From: an uncultured Veillonellaceae bacterium
GTDB taxonomy: Bacteria > Bacillota > Negativicutes > Selenomonadales > Selenomonadaceae
Reading direction: 5' to 3'
DNA: 38,022 bases
Assembly (NCBI GenBank): GCA_900316275.1
Contig: ONCF01000043.1
Location: 1-38,022 of the forward strand
Numbering within the stretch: position 1 is the first letter of the stretch; every line of letters begins with the position of its first letter. Below, one piece after another: positions 23,561-32,086 of the stretch. The position numbers and the translations under genes are program-made. The notes under the pieces are model-generated. The model saw nothing but the letters and a program-made list of their open reading frames with translations, had not been told where the DNA came from and ran no database searches.

Positions 23561-23589
23561 AAAAAAAGCTCCCGCTACACGGAAGCTTT
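23561..23589 (-). terminator. Terminator after tRNA-Thr
   Basis: Minus strand: AAAGCTTCCG (23589-23580) pairs with CGGGAGCTTT (23574-23565), one G-U, then a T-run. Confidence 0.8.
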
Positions 23590-23599
23590 CGTTTGCAAA

Positions 23600-23675
23600 T
23601 GGAGCTGATTATAGGATTCGAACCTACGACCTGCTCATTACGAATGAGCTGCTCTACCAACTGAGCTAAATCAGC
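23600..23675 (-). tRNA. tRNA-Thr, anticodon CGT
   Basis: A full cloverleaf of 76 bases is read on the minus strand. The acceptor stem is GCTGATT with AATCAGC. The D arm is GCTC...GAGC with the AGTTGGTA loop. The anticodon stem is GCTCA with TGAGC around loop TTCGTAA (anticodon CGT, codon ACG). The T arm is GTAGG-TTCGAAT-CCTAT. The discriminator is T and the 3' CCA is encoded (23602-23600). It has its own consensus promoter and terminator. Confidence 0.95.
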
Positions 23676-23717
23676 ATGTTCTGTTGTCTGCCGTTGCTCT
23701 CGCAACTGACAAAAATT

Positions 23718-23746
23718 ATTATAGCGAAACACTGCCGGTCTGTCAA
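23718..23746 (-). promoter_or_regulatory. Consensus promoter of tRNA-Thr
   Basis: Minus strand TTGACA (23746-23741), exactly 17 bases, TATAAT (23723-23718): a perfect match to the housekeeping consensus. Confidence 0.85.
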
Positions 23747-23998
23747 CACTTTTTTAAAATTATTTTTCTGACCTGAGCAGCCGGAATAAGATTCTCTATT
23801 GACTGTGTCAACGAACTAATGAGATTTTTAACGCTATCCAAGCCCGCCCTATCGCGGGCGGGTTAAGATGACCGTATAAAGTGACGATAGTCTCTATAGT
23901 AATGGTTATGTACAGCGATGAGCTGAAGATAAGACAGCGCCAGGGTATGCAGGGGAAAGCGCGGTGTCTGACGGCTCAGCTGCTGGAACGGAAAGAAG
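23747..23998 (+). other. Gap upstream of the TPR/LPP20-like gene, with a GC-rich inverted repeat
   Basis: This gap holds no gene that I can support. CCCGCCC (23843-23849) pairs with GGGCGGG (23856-23862) around six bases, without a T-run. TTGACT (23799-23804) is the best -35-like box, but its -10 is poor. TATAGT at 23895-23900 is a -10 without a clear -35. One of these probably drives the gene at 23999. Confidence 0.4.
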
Positions 23999-25084
23999 GT
24001 GGCGGCGTTGCGGCAGCAGGGAGTCAGTGCGTGCGCACGGCGCATGGTGCAGTGGTTCTGCCTCGGTTTGTGCTTGCTCATGGGCGCGGTGGCCGGGGCG
24101 GCCCCGCAGACAATCACGGCCACGGGCACGTATATCATGGGCGAGAACGACTCGCCGAAAATCGCCAAAGAGGCGGCGCGCCAGGAGGCGCTGCGCATCG
24201 CGACGGAGCGGGCGGGCGTCTATGTGGAGAGCTATTCGAAAACGCAGAACATGGAGCTTACCGAGGACGAGGTGCGCACCATCTCGGGTACGGTGCTCAA
24301 AGTGACGCAGGAGACGGCGACGCCGCAGCTCGACGGCACGGTCTGGCGCTATAGCGTGACATTGACGGCAGAGATCGACACGGACAATCTCGACCTCAAG
24401 GCCATGCTCGCGCGCAAGGATGAAATCGAGAAATTGCAAAAAGAGCGCGATGCGCTCAAGAAGCAGAATGAGGAACTGCTGGAAAAATACCAAAAGGCCG
24501 AGGGGCAGGACAAGACGAGCATCGGCACGCAGCTGGACAGCCAGTACACGCTCGGCCAGATTTTTGACCAGTGCGTGACATTCATTCAGCGCGGTGAGCA
24601 CAAGGCGGCCGTGCGCGAGCTCAGTCAGGTTATCAGCGATAAAAATGTCACGGACAGCCCGCTCGCCTATGCCTACTACCTGCGCGGGCGCGCCTACTAC
24701 GAGCTGCGTTCGGATACGCCGGCATTGGAAGATTTCGCGGCGGCGCAGGAGACACCGCACGACAACAGTATTTACCCCATCTGGCGCAGCCATTACTACC
24801 GCGGGCTCATTTACTACGACCAGCAGCGCTGGCAACAGTCCTACGACGAGCTGAAGCTCGCCTGGGACGCCTCGGACAAGACGGACGATGAGATGTGGCA
24901 GGCCCTGCAGCGGGCCGACGCCAAGGCGCACCCGCGCAAAAGCCGTGACAGCAGCGGCGGCGTGGACTGGGGACACATCCTCGGCGAAATCATCGAGGGC
25001 ACCATCCGCGGCAGTTCACATCACTATGTACATGAAGCGGGGCATCAGCCGCCTCCACCGGTGCATGAGCGGATGCATCATTGA
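23999..25084 (+). CDS. Secreted LPP20-like protein with coiled coil, TPR-like repeats and His-rich tail
   Basis: A 361-residue exported protein. A signal peptide ends near GAVAGAAPQ (about residue 35). The next about 95 residues (ATGTYIMGENDSPKIAKEAARQEALRIATERAGVYVES) form a domain resembling LPP20/FlgO-like proteins and the one at 7601-8530. A charged coiled coil follows (about 140-175, KDEIEKLQKERDALKKQNEE), then about three TPR-like helices pairs (about 190-310, YAYYLRGRAYYEL, RSHYYRGLIYYDQQRW). The tail is rich in His and Pro (HHYVHEAGHQPPPPVHERMHH) and may bind metal. GTG 23999 is nearly on its ribosome binding site; TTG 24008 is better spaced from AGAAGG and may be the true start. Function unknown; envelope location is inferred. 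Confidence 0.7.
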   Translation: MAALRQQGVSACARRMVQWFCLGLCLLMGAVAGAAPQTITATGTYIMGENDSPKIAKEAARQEALRIATERAGVYVESYSKTQNMELTEDEVRTISGTVLKVTQETATPQLDGTVWRYSVTLTAEIDTDNLDLKAMLARKDEIEKLQKERDALKKQNEELLEKYQKAEGQDKTSIGTQLDSQYTLGQIFDQCVTFIQRGEHKAAVRELSQVISDKNVTDSPLAYAYYLRGRAYYELRSDTPALEDFAAAQETPHDNSIYPIWRSHYYRGLIYYDQQRWQQSYDELKLAWDASDKTDDEMWQALQRADAKAHPRKSRDSSGGVDWGHILGEIIEGTIRGSSHHYVHEAGHQPPPPVHERMHH

Positions 25085-25152
25085 GCAGTGGGTGTTGTTT
25101 CCAGTGTTTGTCGCAAGGTTATTTTTGCAGATATAGCTTTTTACGAAGAAAG

Positions 25153-25195
25153 GACGTACCAGCAGCACAACGTGTGTGGCTGGTACGTCTTTTTT
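25153..25195 (+). terminator. Terminator of the TPR/LPP20-like gene
   Basis: GACGTACCAGC (25153-25163) and GCTGGTACGTC (25179-25189) pair perfectly, followed by six T. Confidence 0.9.
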
Positions 25196-25203
25196 GTGGC
25201 AGG

Positions 25204-26376
25204 TTATGCTTTTTCGTTTTCTTGTGGCTGCGGCAGGGCAAAGGCGGCGACGGCCGCGATGATGGCGATGACCCAGAGCGACTGCAGCGCCGTGGGGATG
25301 CCACAGATATCGGCGGCGCGGCCAACGAGGGGCGAGAACAGGCCGCCGAGCGTCGTGGCGAGGCCCATGGTGACGCCGGAGGCGAACGCGATGTTTTTGC
25401 CGAGATACGTCTGTCCGAGCACAACGATGGGGCTGTAGGGCGTAAAGAGCGACAGCGCCACGGGGAGCAGGGCAAACATAGAGAGGAAATAGTTCGTGCT
25501 GTTCGCTAGCAGGAACATGGCGGGAATCATGAGCGTGAACGAAATGCGGATGACGCGCACGAAGCCGAGGCGGTCGGAGATGAGGCCACCGAAATATGTG
25601 ATGAAGGCGCCCATGGTAAAGAGCACGGTCAAGGCGAAGCTGCCCTGCTCCGGCGTCGTATGCAGCACGTTAATCCAGTATAGTGGTATAAAGGCGTTGC
25701 AGGTCGCAAAGCCTACCGAGCGACCGAGGATGATGAGCGAGAGTTTGCCAAAGGCACGCCAGTCGTTGCGCAGCACGCGTTGCGGATGCGTCTGGGCCGC
25801 GACGACCTGCTCGTGGCGGATGTCGGCCTGGATGCGTGGCAGCTGGTGGTAGAGCAGCAGCGCCACGGTGAGGTTGAACAGGGCGTAGATGAGCAGGCCG
25901 TGTATATCAAAGACATAGGCGCAGAAGCCGGCGACCATCGGCCCCACGGCGAAACCGGCGTTGCCGCCGACGGAGAACGTGCCGAGTGCGCGGCCCTTCT
26001 GCTCGCCTGCGAGGCCGTTGACCATGCGCGCGGCCTCGGGGTGGTAGAGCGAGGAGCCGAGCCCACTGAACATCGAGCAGAGGAAGATGAGCCAGAAATT
26101 GTCCGTAAAGGGGATAGCCGCGATGCTCAGGCCACTCACGATGGGGCCGAGTGGGGCAATCCAGGGTTTCGAGACCTTGTCGGCGTAGTAGCCGAAGATG
26201 GGCTGGAAAATGGAGGCCAGCAGGATATTGGCAAAAATCAAGGTGCCGGCATCCTGGTAGCTGAGGTGGCAGACGGAGATAAAATACGGCAGCAGGGCCG
26301 GGATGGCACTCTGCGCCCAGTCCACCGAGAAATGCCCACAGGCAAACAGATAAATGCGCGGATCAAAACGCTGCAT
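25204..26376 (-). CDS. MFS exporter of the fosmidomycin-resistance (Fsr) type
   Basis: A 390-residue protein with 12 helices. YLFACGHFSVDWAQSAIPALLPYF at the N-terminus, QPIFGYYADKVSKPWIAPLG, and especially FSGLGSSLYHPEAARMVNGLAG with LGTFSVGGNAGFAVGP are typical of the Fsr branch of the major facilitator superfamily. These export drugs or metabolites with proton antiport; the substrate is unknown. The start at 26376 has AAAGGAGCG upstream. It is divergent from copA. A minus-strand TTGACA at 26442-26437 is a good -35 box, but the -10 17 bases on (TAACGT) is poor. Confidence 0.87.
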   Translation of the reverse strand: MQRFDPRIYLFACGHFSVDWAQSAIPALLPYFISVCHLSYQDAGTLIFANILLASIFQPIFGYYADKVSKPWIAPLGPIVSGLSIAAIPFTDNFWLIFLCSMFSGLGSSLYHPEAARMVNGLAGEQKGRALGTFSVGGNAGFAVGPMVAGFCAYVFDIHGLLIYALFNLTVALLLYHQLPRIQADIRHEQVVAAQTHPQRVLRNDWRAFGKLSLIILGRSVGFATCNAFIPLYWINVLHTTPEQGSFALTVLFTMGAFITYFGGLISDRLGFVRVIRISFTLMIPAMFLLANSTNYFLSMFALLPVALSLFTPYSPIVVLGQTYLGKNIAFASGVTMGLATTLGGLFSPLVGRAADICGIPTALQSLWVIAIIAAVAAFALPQPQENEKA

Positions 26377-26508
26377 AAAAACGCTCCTTTTATCTATAGT
26401 AGAAACACCATTTACGTTAATTCATAAGTGGTCTAGTGTCAAGAAAAAACATCATGAATTAGCTTGCCTGACCATTTTACCTGTATGTCTCTTTAGTGCC
26501 TAAGTCAC

Positions 26509-26536
26509 TTGACATTTAATTGATATAGATTATCAT
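26509..26536 (+). promoter_or_regulatory. Promoter of the copper ATPase
   Basis: TTGACA (26509-26514), 16 bases, TATCAT (26531-26536). CATAAT at 26534-26539 would give a 19-base spacer as in MerR-type promoters, but no CueR-like dyad is seen. No CopY or CsoR operator was recognised. Confidence 0.55.
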
Positions 26537-26559
26537 AATAGAGAGAACGGAGGGGTGAA

Positions 26560-29148
26560 ATGCAGAAAGCAAAATTTACCATCACCGGCATGACGTGCTC
26601 GGCCTGCTCGGCGCGCGTGCAAAAGGCCGTGAGCCAGGTCGCGGGTACGCAGGATGTGAATGTGAACCTGCTCACGAACAGTATGCAGCTGCAGTACGAT
26701 GCGGCGCAGACGAGTCCGGCGGCCATCATTGCGGCCGTGGAGAAGGCAGGTTATGGCGCTTCACTGCCGGGACAGGCGGCAGGCGCGGTCCAGGCACCTG
26801 CAGAGGGGCAGTCGGTCGTGCAAAAGAGCATCCACGACATGCGCCAGCGGCTCATCTGGTCCAGCGTGTTCCTCGTGCCGCTCATGTTTATCGCCATGCA
26901 CCATATGTTCAACGTCTATCTGGGCGTGACGTATCCGCAGTGGTTCCTCGATATTTTTCACGGGCCGGAGAATGCCATTACGTTCGCGTTTGCGCAGTTC
27001 CTGCTCGTGCTGCCCATCATGTACCTGAACCGCAAATACTATATAAATGGTTTCCGCACGCTCGCGCAGGGCGCACCGAATATGGATAGCCTCGTGGGCA
27101 TGGGCTCCATGGCCTCGGCGCTGTTCGGTGCTTTTGCCATTTTCCGCATGAGTTGGGGCTTCGGCCACGGCGATATGGCGCTGGTCACGGAGTACAGCAC
27201 GAACCTCTATTTCGAGTCCGCGGGCATGATTGTGACGCTCATCACCGTGGGCAAGTACCTCGAGGCGCGCGCGAAGGGCGAGACGAGCAAAGCGCTGGAG
27301 AAACTCATGGCGCTCGCGCCGCAGCAGGCCACGGTCGTGCGCGCGGGACGCGAGCAAGTCGTGCCCATCGCGGAGCTCGTCGTGGGCGACGAAATCGTCG
27401 TGCGGCCGGGCGAGCGCATACCGGCGGATGGCGAGGTCATGAGCGGCCAGACGAGTATCGACGAGTCGGCTATCACCGGCGAGTCACTGCCGGTGGCGAA
27501 GCAGGCGGGCGACCGCGTGACGGCCGCGACCATCAACAAGCAGGGCGCTATCCACGTGCGCGCCCAGCGCGTGGGCGAGGATACAACCATCAGCCAGATT
27601 ATCCGTCTCGTCGACGAGGCGAGCGCGTCCAAGGCGCCGATTGCGCGCCTCGCCGATAAAATTGCGGGTATCTTCGTGCCGGCGGTCATCGGTATCGCCG
27701 TCGTCGTGGGCGGGCTTTGGCTCGCGAGCGGGGCGACGGTGGAGTTCGCCTTTTCTATCGCGATTTCGATTCTTGTGATTTCCTGCCCCTGTGCGCTCGG
27801 GCTCGCGACGCCGGTGGCCATCATGGTCGGCACGGGCAAGGGCGCGGAGCACGGCATCCTCATCAAGTCGGGCACTGCGCTGGAGACGGCGGGCAAAATC
27901 GACACCGTCGTCATGGACAAGACGGGCACCATCACGGAGGGGCGTCCAGCCGTCACAGCCGTGCAGGCCGTGGGCGTGAGCGAGCAGGAACTCGTCGCTA
28001 TCGCGGCCGGGCTCGAGCAGGGCAGTGAGCACCCCCTCGCCGAGGCCGTCATGAGCTATGCGGCCGCGCAGGGCGTGGCGCCACTGGCCATGCAGGGCTT
28101 TCAGGCTGTGTTTGGGCGAGGTGTGCAGGCCGCGGCAGACGGCCGTACCTATTACGGCGGTAACGCCGACTTTATCGCGGCGCAGGGGATGGACGTTGCG
28201 CCCTATCAGGCGCAGCTGGACGCACTGGCCGACGCCGGCGCGACGCCGTTGCTCTTTGCACGCGATAACGCCGTCATCGGTATTATCGGTGCCGCAGACC
28301 AGGCGAAGGCCACGAGCCGTGCGGCTATCGCACAGTTCCAGCAACTGGGTATCAACGTGGTCATGCTCACGGGCGACAACGCACGCACGGCGGAGGCCAT
28401 GCGCCGCCAGCTCGGCATCCCGCAGGTCATCGCGGGCGTGCTGCCCGCTGACAAGGCACGGCATGTTGCCGACCTGCAGGCGCAGGGGCACCGCGTAGCC
28501 ATGATTGGCGACGGCATCAACGATGCGCCGGCGCTCGCACAGGCCGACCTCGGCATGGCCATCGGTGCGGGTACGGATGTGGCCATCGAGAGCGCGGACG
28601 CCGTGCTGGTGCGCAGCGATTTGCTGGATGCCGTCGACGCTATCCGCCTTTCGCGGGCCGTGATGCGGAACATTCGCGAAAACCTCTTCTGGGCGTTTTT
28701 CTACAATGTCATCTGCATTCCGCTGGCGGCGGGCGCGCTCTACCCGGCCTTTGGCCTGAAGCTCTCGCCGATGATTGGCGCGGCGGCCATGAGTCTGTCG
28801 AGCGTCACCGTCGTGCTGAACGCCTTGCGCCTCAACTTTTTCCAGACCGCACGCAGGGAGTCACCTGCTGCCGATACAGCCGCTATTTCCACAGACGAAA
28901 CGCTTGCAGCAGGTACGCCGCAGGCGGCAGAGGAGGCAAACACGATGCAGACTACGTTAAAAATCGAAGGTATGATGTGTGCCCATTGCCAGAAGCATGT
29001 GCACGATGCGCTGAGCCAGATGGCCGGCGTCACCAGCGTAGACGTCAACCTCGAGCAGGGCACGGCCGCCGTGGCGGCCACGCGCGACATCCCGCAGGAC
29101 GAGTTCGCCAGTGTCATCAAAGACGCGGGCTATGAGCTCGTTGGTTGA
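26560..29148 (+). CDS. copA: Copper-exporting P1B-type ATPase with an additional C-terminal CopZ-like domain
   Basis: An 862-residue Cu+ pump. N-terminal heavy-metal-associated domain with GMTCSAC (10-16); eight membrane helices; ITGES actuator motif; CPC (409-411) in the transport site; phosphorylated DKTGT (Asp453); SEHP (His491); and [10 protein letters not shown]. After the last helix comes an Ala/Thr/Glu-rich linker (about 765-795), then a second metal-binding domain with GMMCAHC (residues about 804-810) that looks like a free CopZ chaperone. Such domains normally sit at the N-terminus. Inside the linker is an ideal ribosome binding site and ATG (28929-28947), so a 67-residue CopZ may also be made separately. 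The start at 26560 follows AACGGAGGGG. A strong terminator ends the gene. Confidence 0.94.
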   Translation: MQKAKFTITGMTCSACSARVQKAVSQVAGTQDVNVNLLTNSMQLQYDAAQTSPAAIIAAVEKAGYGASLPGQAAGAVQAPAEGQSVVQKSIHDMRQRLIWSSVFLVPLMFIAMHHMFNVYLGVTYPQWFLDIFHGPENAITFAFAQFLLVLPIMYLNRKYYINGFRTLAQGAPNMDSLVGMGSMASALFGAFAIFRMSWGFGHGDMALVTEYSTNLYFESAGMIVTLITVGKYLEARAKGETSKALEKLMALAPQQATVVRAGREQVVPIAELVVGDEIVVRPGERIPADGEVMSGQTSIDESAITGESLPVAKQAGDRVTAATINKQGAIHVRAQRVGEDTTISQIIRLVDEASASKAPIARLADKIAGIFVPAVIGIAVVVGGLWLASGATVEFAFSIAISILVISCPCALGLATPVAIMVGTGKGAEHGILIKSGTALETAGKIDTVVMDKTGTITEGRPAVTAVQAVGVSEQELVAIAAGLEQGSEHPLAEAVMSYAAAQGVAPLAMQGFQAVFGRGVQAAADGRTYYGGNADFIAAQGMDVAPYQAQLDALADAGATPLLFARDNAVIGIIGAADQAKATSRAAIAQFQQLGINVVMLTGDNARTAEAMRRQLGIPQVIAGVLPADKARHVADLQAQGHRVAMIGDGINDAPALAQADLGMAIGAGTDVAIESADAVLVRSDLLDAVDAIRLSRAVMRNIRENLFWAFFYNVICIPLAAGALYPAFGLKLSPMIGAAAMSLSSVTVVLNALRLNFFQTARRESPAADTAAISTDETLAAGTPQAAEEANTMQTTLKIEGMMCAHCQKHVHDALSQMAGVTSVDVNLEQGTAAVAATRDIPQDEFASVIKDAGYELVG
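28929..28947 (+). promoter_or_regulatory. Internal ribosome binding site and ATG for a free CopZ-like chaperone
   Basis: AGAGGAGG (28929-28936), eight bases, ATG (28945-28947), in frame with copA at Met796. Starting here gives [19 protein letters not shown] and so on, 67 residues ending at 29148, the size of a normal CopZ. The linker encodes nothing that requires this sequence, so it may be the relic, or still-active, start of a former separate copZ gene. Confidence 0.55.
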
Positions 29149-29166
29149 TTTTTTCCTACAATTAAT

Positions 29167-29202
29167 AAAAGCCGGTGCCCTGACTGGGGGCATCGGCTTT
29201 TT
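29167..29202 (+). terminator. Terminator of copA
   Basis: A 14-pair stem (29167-29180 with 29188-29201, one G-U), then T. Confidence 0.9.
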
Positions 29203-29225
29203 GCTGTCATATTATATAGAAGTTT

Positions 29226-30224
29226 TTAGTTGTTGGCAGCTGTCTGCAGCGCGGCTTCGTCCGTACCACCAGCGGCCTGGCGGGCTTCATAGGCGTCCAT
29301 GCGATGGGCAAAGACGCTGGCCAGCAGCGAGCCGGTGACCTGATGCACAGCGGCACCGACGGCGGCCGGGATGGCGACCTCGGGCACGAAGTAGACAGAG
29401 GCCACGGAGACGGCGAGCGCGTCGTTCTGCATGCCGACCTCGAGCGTCACGGAGTGCTGCTGGCGCTTGCCAAAGCCGAGACGGCCCGTGGCGAAGTAGC
29501 CGAGCGCGAAGCCGAACAGGTTGTGCAGCAGGACGAGGGCGACCATGAACAAGCCGATTTCGAGGATGCGCTGACCGTTGACGGCGACGACACCGCCGAG
29601 GATGGAGAGCACGGCAAAGGCGGAGACGAGCACGAGCACTTTCTGGCACTGCGCGAGGTATTTCTCACCAAGCAGGCGATGGGCGAGCAGGCCGAGGGCC
29701 AGCGGCACGAGGATGACTTTGAGCACCGTCATGGCCATGGCGAAGAACGAGACCGTGACCCACTGGCCGGCGAGCGCCCAGACGAGGAACGGCATCATAA
29801 TAGGTGCGAGCAGCGTGGAGACCGTCGTGATGGAGACAGCCAGCGGCACATCACCCTTTGCGAGGAAGCTCATCACGTTCGAGGCCGTGCCACTGGGGCA
29901 GGAGCCGAGCAGCACCATGCCAACGGCCAGCTCTGGCGTGAGGTCAAAAAGCATGACGAGCGCGTAGGCGACAACCGGCATAATCGTGTAGTGGCAGAGC
30001 GTGCCAATGAAGACTTCACGTGGCCGCTGCAGCACGAGCTGGAAGTCACTGGCGTGCAGGGTCATGCCCATGCCGAACATGACGACGCCAAGCAGCAGGA
30101 CGGTATTCTGCGTGGCCCAGGTGTAGGCCGACGGGGCGAAATAGGCGCTGATGATGGCGGCGAAGACGAGCAAGGTGAGATATTTGCCGACGAGGCCGCT
30201 GACTTTGGTGACGAGGTTCATCAT
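29226..30224 (-). CDS. BASS-family sodium-dependent organic acid transporter
   Basis: A 332-residue membrane protein with about nine or ten helices, of the bile acid:sodium symporter family. The signatures are LGVVMFGMGMTLHASDF, LLGSCPSGTASNVMSFLAKGDVPLAVSITTVSTLLAP and LEVGMQNDALAVSVA, which form the sodium sites and crossover helices. Bacterial members include PanS, linked to ketopantoate uptake, and carriers of other keto acids. The start at 30224 has the strong site GGAGGAATG. It is controlled by a T-box leader whose specifier reads isoleucine, so a branched-chain amino acid or its keto acid is a reasonable substrate guess. The tail is Ala/Thr-rich and hydrophilic. Confidence 0.9.
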   Translation of the reverse strand: MMNLVTKVSGLVGKYLTLLVFAAIISAYFAPSAYTWATQNTVLLLGVVMFGMGMTLHASDFQLVLQRPREVFIGTLCHYTIMPVVAYALVMLFDLTPELAVGMVLLGSCPSGTASNVMSFLAKGDVPLAVSITTVSTLLAPIMMPFLVWALAGQWVTVSFFAMAMTVLKVILVPLALGLLAHRLLGEKYLAQCQKVLVLVSAFAVLSILGGVVAVNGQRILEIGLFMVALVLLHNLFGFALGYFATGRLGFGKRQQHSVTLEVGMQNDALAVSVASVYFVPEVAIPAAVGAAVHQVTGSLLASVFAHRMDAYEARQAAGGTDEAALQTAANN

Positions 30225-30315
30225 GTTACATTCCTCCTATGAATGCGCGGTGAATAAAAGATAATGGCGTAGGATCCTGTAACAGATAACAAAACATTGT
30301 TGGCTCCAGGCAATG

Positions 30316-30353
30316 AAAAAGGACTTTGCCTCTGCTGTAAGAGACAAAGTCCT
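30316..30353 (-). terminator. T-box-controlled terminator
   Basis: Minus strand: AGGACTTTGTCTCT (30353-30340) pairs with AGAGGCAAAGTCCT (30333-30320), one G-U, followed by TTTTT. It competes with the antiterminator that contains the T-box sequence. Confidence 0.9.
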
Positions 30354-30624
30354 GTAGACTCTGCGGTACCACTCTTCTTGCCAGCGTGCGCTGGCCACTC
30401 TGCGTACATCTCGGCTGCCAGAACGTTCTGGGCAGCTTGTAATGCCGGACAGGGTAACGGCTGTCGGCCGGCCTGACTTACTGACGCCGGTAGCGGGTTC
30501 AGCAGGCAGTTCCTGGGTGATTTTCGCAACGGTACGCGCATCCACCTCACACCAGCTGGTGGACTCTCTGCAGCGCGGGACGCGTTGGTACTCTTCCCAA
30601 TCAACACTGTTTTGTCATTTGTTG
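30316..30624 (-). promoter_or_regulatory. T-box leader (tRNA-sensing riboswitch), specifier AUC (Ile)
   Basis: Read on the minus strand from about 30624. Stem I opens with GGGAAGAGTA (the AGUA side of the specifier loop). The AGAGAG motif and the GGTGTGAG region of the distal arm follow. The 3' side of the specifier loop is CGAAAATCA, held between pairing CAACG/CGTTG and TGGG/CCCA. The triplet directly before the closing purine is ATC (30521-30519), an isoleucine codon. The T-box sequence GAGTGGTACCGCAG (30374-30361) carries UGGU, which would pair with an ACCA tRNA end, as expected for tRNA-Ile. A terminator follows. Confidence 0.88.
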
Positions 30625-30630
30625 GTGCCC

Positions 30631-30659
30631 ATTATATAAAATCTCTGGTGGCTTGTCAA
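30631..30659 (-). promoter_or_regulatory. Consensus promoter of the T-box/BASS transcript
   Basis: Minus strand TTGACA (30659-30654), exactly 17 bases, TATAAT (30636-30631). Confidence 0.85.
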
Positions 30660-30854
30660 CACTATGAGTGAAATATTTTACAAAAACACCGATGTGCTGT
30701 TAGGTAAAGTACTTTGAGGGAAGACATAAATTGCAAAAAATAAATTTTGCGTCGTGGCATAGCATTGGAAACAGAAAATCTTTTCTAATATAGGCCGTGA
30801 GCTGCCGCTACCACTTTCGTGGCAGAAATCTTGTCAGCGGCGCACACAGGTGGG
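30660..30854. other. Gap between divergent promoters with several short inverted repeats
   Basis: No gene is supported. Short perfect repeats are GCAAAA 30733-30738 with TTTTGC 30745-30750, AGAAAA-TC-TTTTCT 30773-30786, and a nested structure of GCCGCT 30804-30809 with AGCGGC 30836-30841 enclosing CCAC-TTTC-GTGG (30811-30822). None has a terminator-like T-run. Confidence 0.4.
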
Positions 30855-30882
30855 TTGACAAAAACATGTAAAGTTGTAAACT
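30855..30882 (+). promoter_or_regulatory. Promoter of the iron-type alcohol dehydrogenase
   Basis: TTGACA (30855-30860), 16 bases, TAAACT (30877-30882). The leader contains a GTCTGAC/GTCAGAC inverted repeat (30905-30911 with 30923-30929) shortly before the ribosome binding site, a possible operator or RNA hairpin. Confidence 0.6.
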
Positions 30883-30954
30883 GGGAGACATCAAACAGCA
30901 AAACGTCTGACCACACGCTACAGTCAGACACACAAAGAAAGGATGCGCTACGCT

Positions 30955-32064
30955 ATGAGTTACTACAATGTCGCCCTGCCCAATTATTCCGTCGGTGCCG
31001 ATTGCTATGAGGCCGTGCCCGAGTTCGCCAAACCCTTTGGCAAAACGGCCGTCGTCATTGGTGGCGAAACGGCCATGCGCAAGGCGCGTCCATATCTGGA
31101 TAAGGCGCTGGCGGGCTCGGCGGTCGAGGTGTTGGCCTATCTGCCGTATGGCGGTGACTCGACGTATGAGCACGGCGACGCGCTAAAGGCTAATCCACTC
31201 GTGCAACAGGCCGATATGGTGTTCGGCATGGGCGGCGGCCGCGCCTGCGACACGGCGAAATACGTCGCGAACGAGCTCGATAAGCCACTGTTCACGTTCC
31301 CGACCGTAGGCAGCAACTGCGCCTCTGTGACGGCCATCTCGGTCATGTACAACGCGGACGGCTCGTTCCGCGACTACTATTACCCGCGTTTGGCCGCACA
31401 CACGTTCATCAACACGGCGGTTATCGCGGACTCGCCGGAGCAGCTGCTCTGGGCGGGCATCGGCGATGCCTTGTCGAAAGAGGCCGAGGCGGTCTTCGCC
31501 AGCAAGGATGACAAGCTGAGCCACACGCCGCTCATCGGCGTCCAGGTCTCGCGTGTCTGCACGACGCCGCTCGTCGAGTACGGCGCCGAGGCCATGCAGA
31601 GCCTGCGTGCGAAAAAGGCGACGCCGGCGCTGGAGCAGGTTGTGCTCGATATCATCGTCTCCACGGGCATCGTCTCCAACCTCGTCTCGCACGTGCCAGA
31701 GTACTACTACAACTCCACGCTGGCGCACGGCGTCTACTACGGTTCCACGGTGACGCAAAAGGGCGAAAAACACCTGCACGGCGAGGTCGTTTCCCTGGGC
31801 GTGCTCTGCCTCTATACGTTCGCCCAGGACTTCGCCATGCGCGACAAGCTCATGGCCTTCAACTACGCGCTCGGCCTGCCCGTCTGCTTTGACGATGTCG
31901 AGATTACGGAGGACGAGTTCGACAAAATGGCCGACAAGTTCGAGACGACAGTCGAGTGGGCCCACCGCCCGCAGGACGTCACGCGCGAGGGCTTCATACA
32001 GTGCATGCGCGACCAGAACGCCGCCGGCCGCGCCTACAAGCAGGCACAGGAGAAAACAGCATAA
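30955..32064 (+). CDS. Iron-containing alcohol dehydrogenase family protein, glycerol-dehydrogenase-like
   Basis: A 369-residue NAD(P)-dependent oxidoreductase. The nucleotide loop is GMGGGRACDTAKY (91-103), followed by FPTVGSNCASVTAISVMY (115-132). Likely metal ligands are Asp171 (GIGDALSKEAEA), His258 (LAHGVYYG) and His275 (HLHGE). This layout matches the GldA-like branch rather than long-chain butanol dehydrogenases. Substrate is not readable. ATG 30955 (MSYYNVALPNYSVG) is preferred because the AAAGG site abuts the in-frame ATG at 30943. The gene is monocistronic with its own promoter and terminator and is divergent from the BASS transporter. Confidence 0.9.
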   Translation: MSYYNVALPNYSVGADCYEAVPEFAKPFGKTAVVIGGETAMRKARPYLDKALAGSAVEVLAYLPYGGDSTYEHGDALKANPLVQQADMVFGMGGGRACDTAKYVANELDKPLFTFPTVGSNCASVTAISVMYNADGSFRDYYYPRLAAHTFINTAVIADSPEQLLWAGIGDALSKEAEAVFASKDDKLSHTPLIGVQVSRVCTTPLVEYGAEAMQSLRAKKATPALEQVVLDIIVSTGIVSNLVSHVPEYYYNSTLAHGVYYGSTVTQKGEKHLHGEVVSLGVLCLYTFAQDFAMRDKLMAFNYALGLPVCFDDVEITEDEFDKMADKFETTVEWAHRPQDVTREGFIQCMRDQNAAGRAYKQAQEKTA

Positions 32065-32086
32065 ATTTTGCTATGGCAATATAAAG

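Noticed and set aside
26509..26539. CueR-type copper promoter with a 19-base spacer
   Set aside because: TTGACA-19-CATAAT exists, but the dyad that CueR binds between the boxes is missing; a 16-base spacing to TATCAT explains the promoter equally well.
26560..26800. Programmed frameshift making a short CopA(Z) from the N-terminus as in Escherichia coli
   Set aside because: I saw no slippery heptamer followed by a structure near the end of the first metal-binding domain.
30237..30607. Minus-strand open frames between the BASS gene and its promoter
   Set aside because: The sequence is fully explained as a T-box leader with specifier loop, T-box and terminator.
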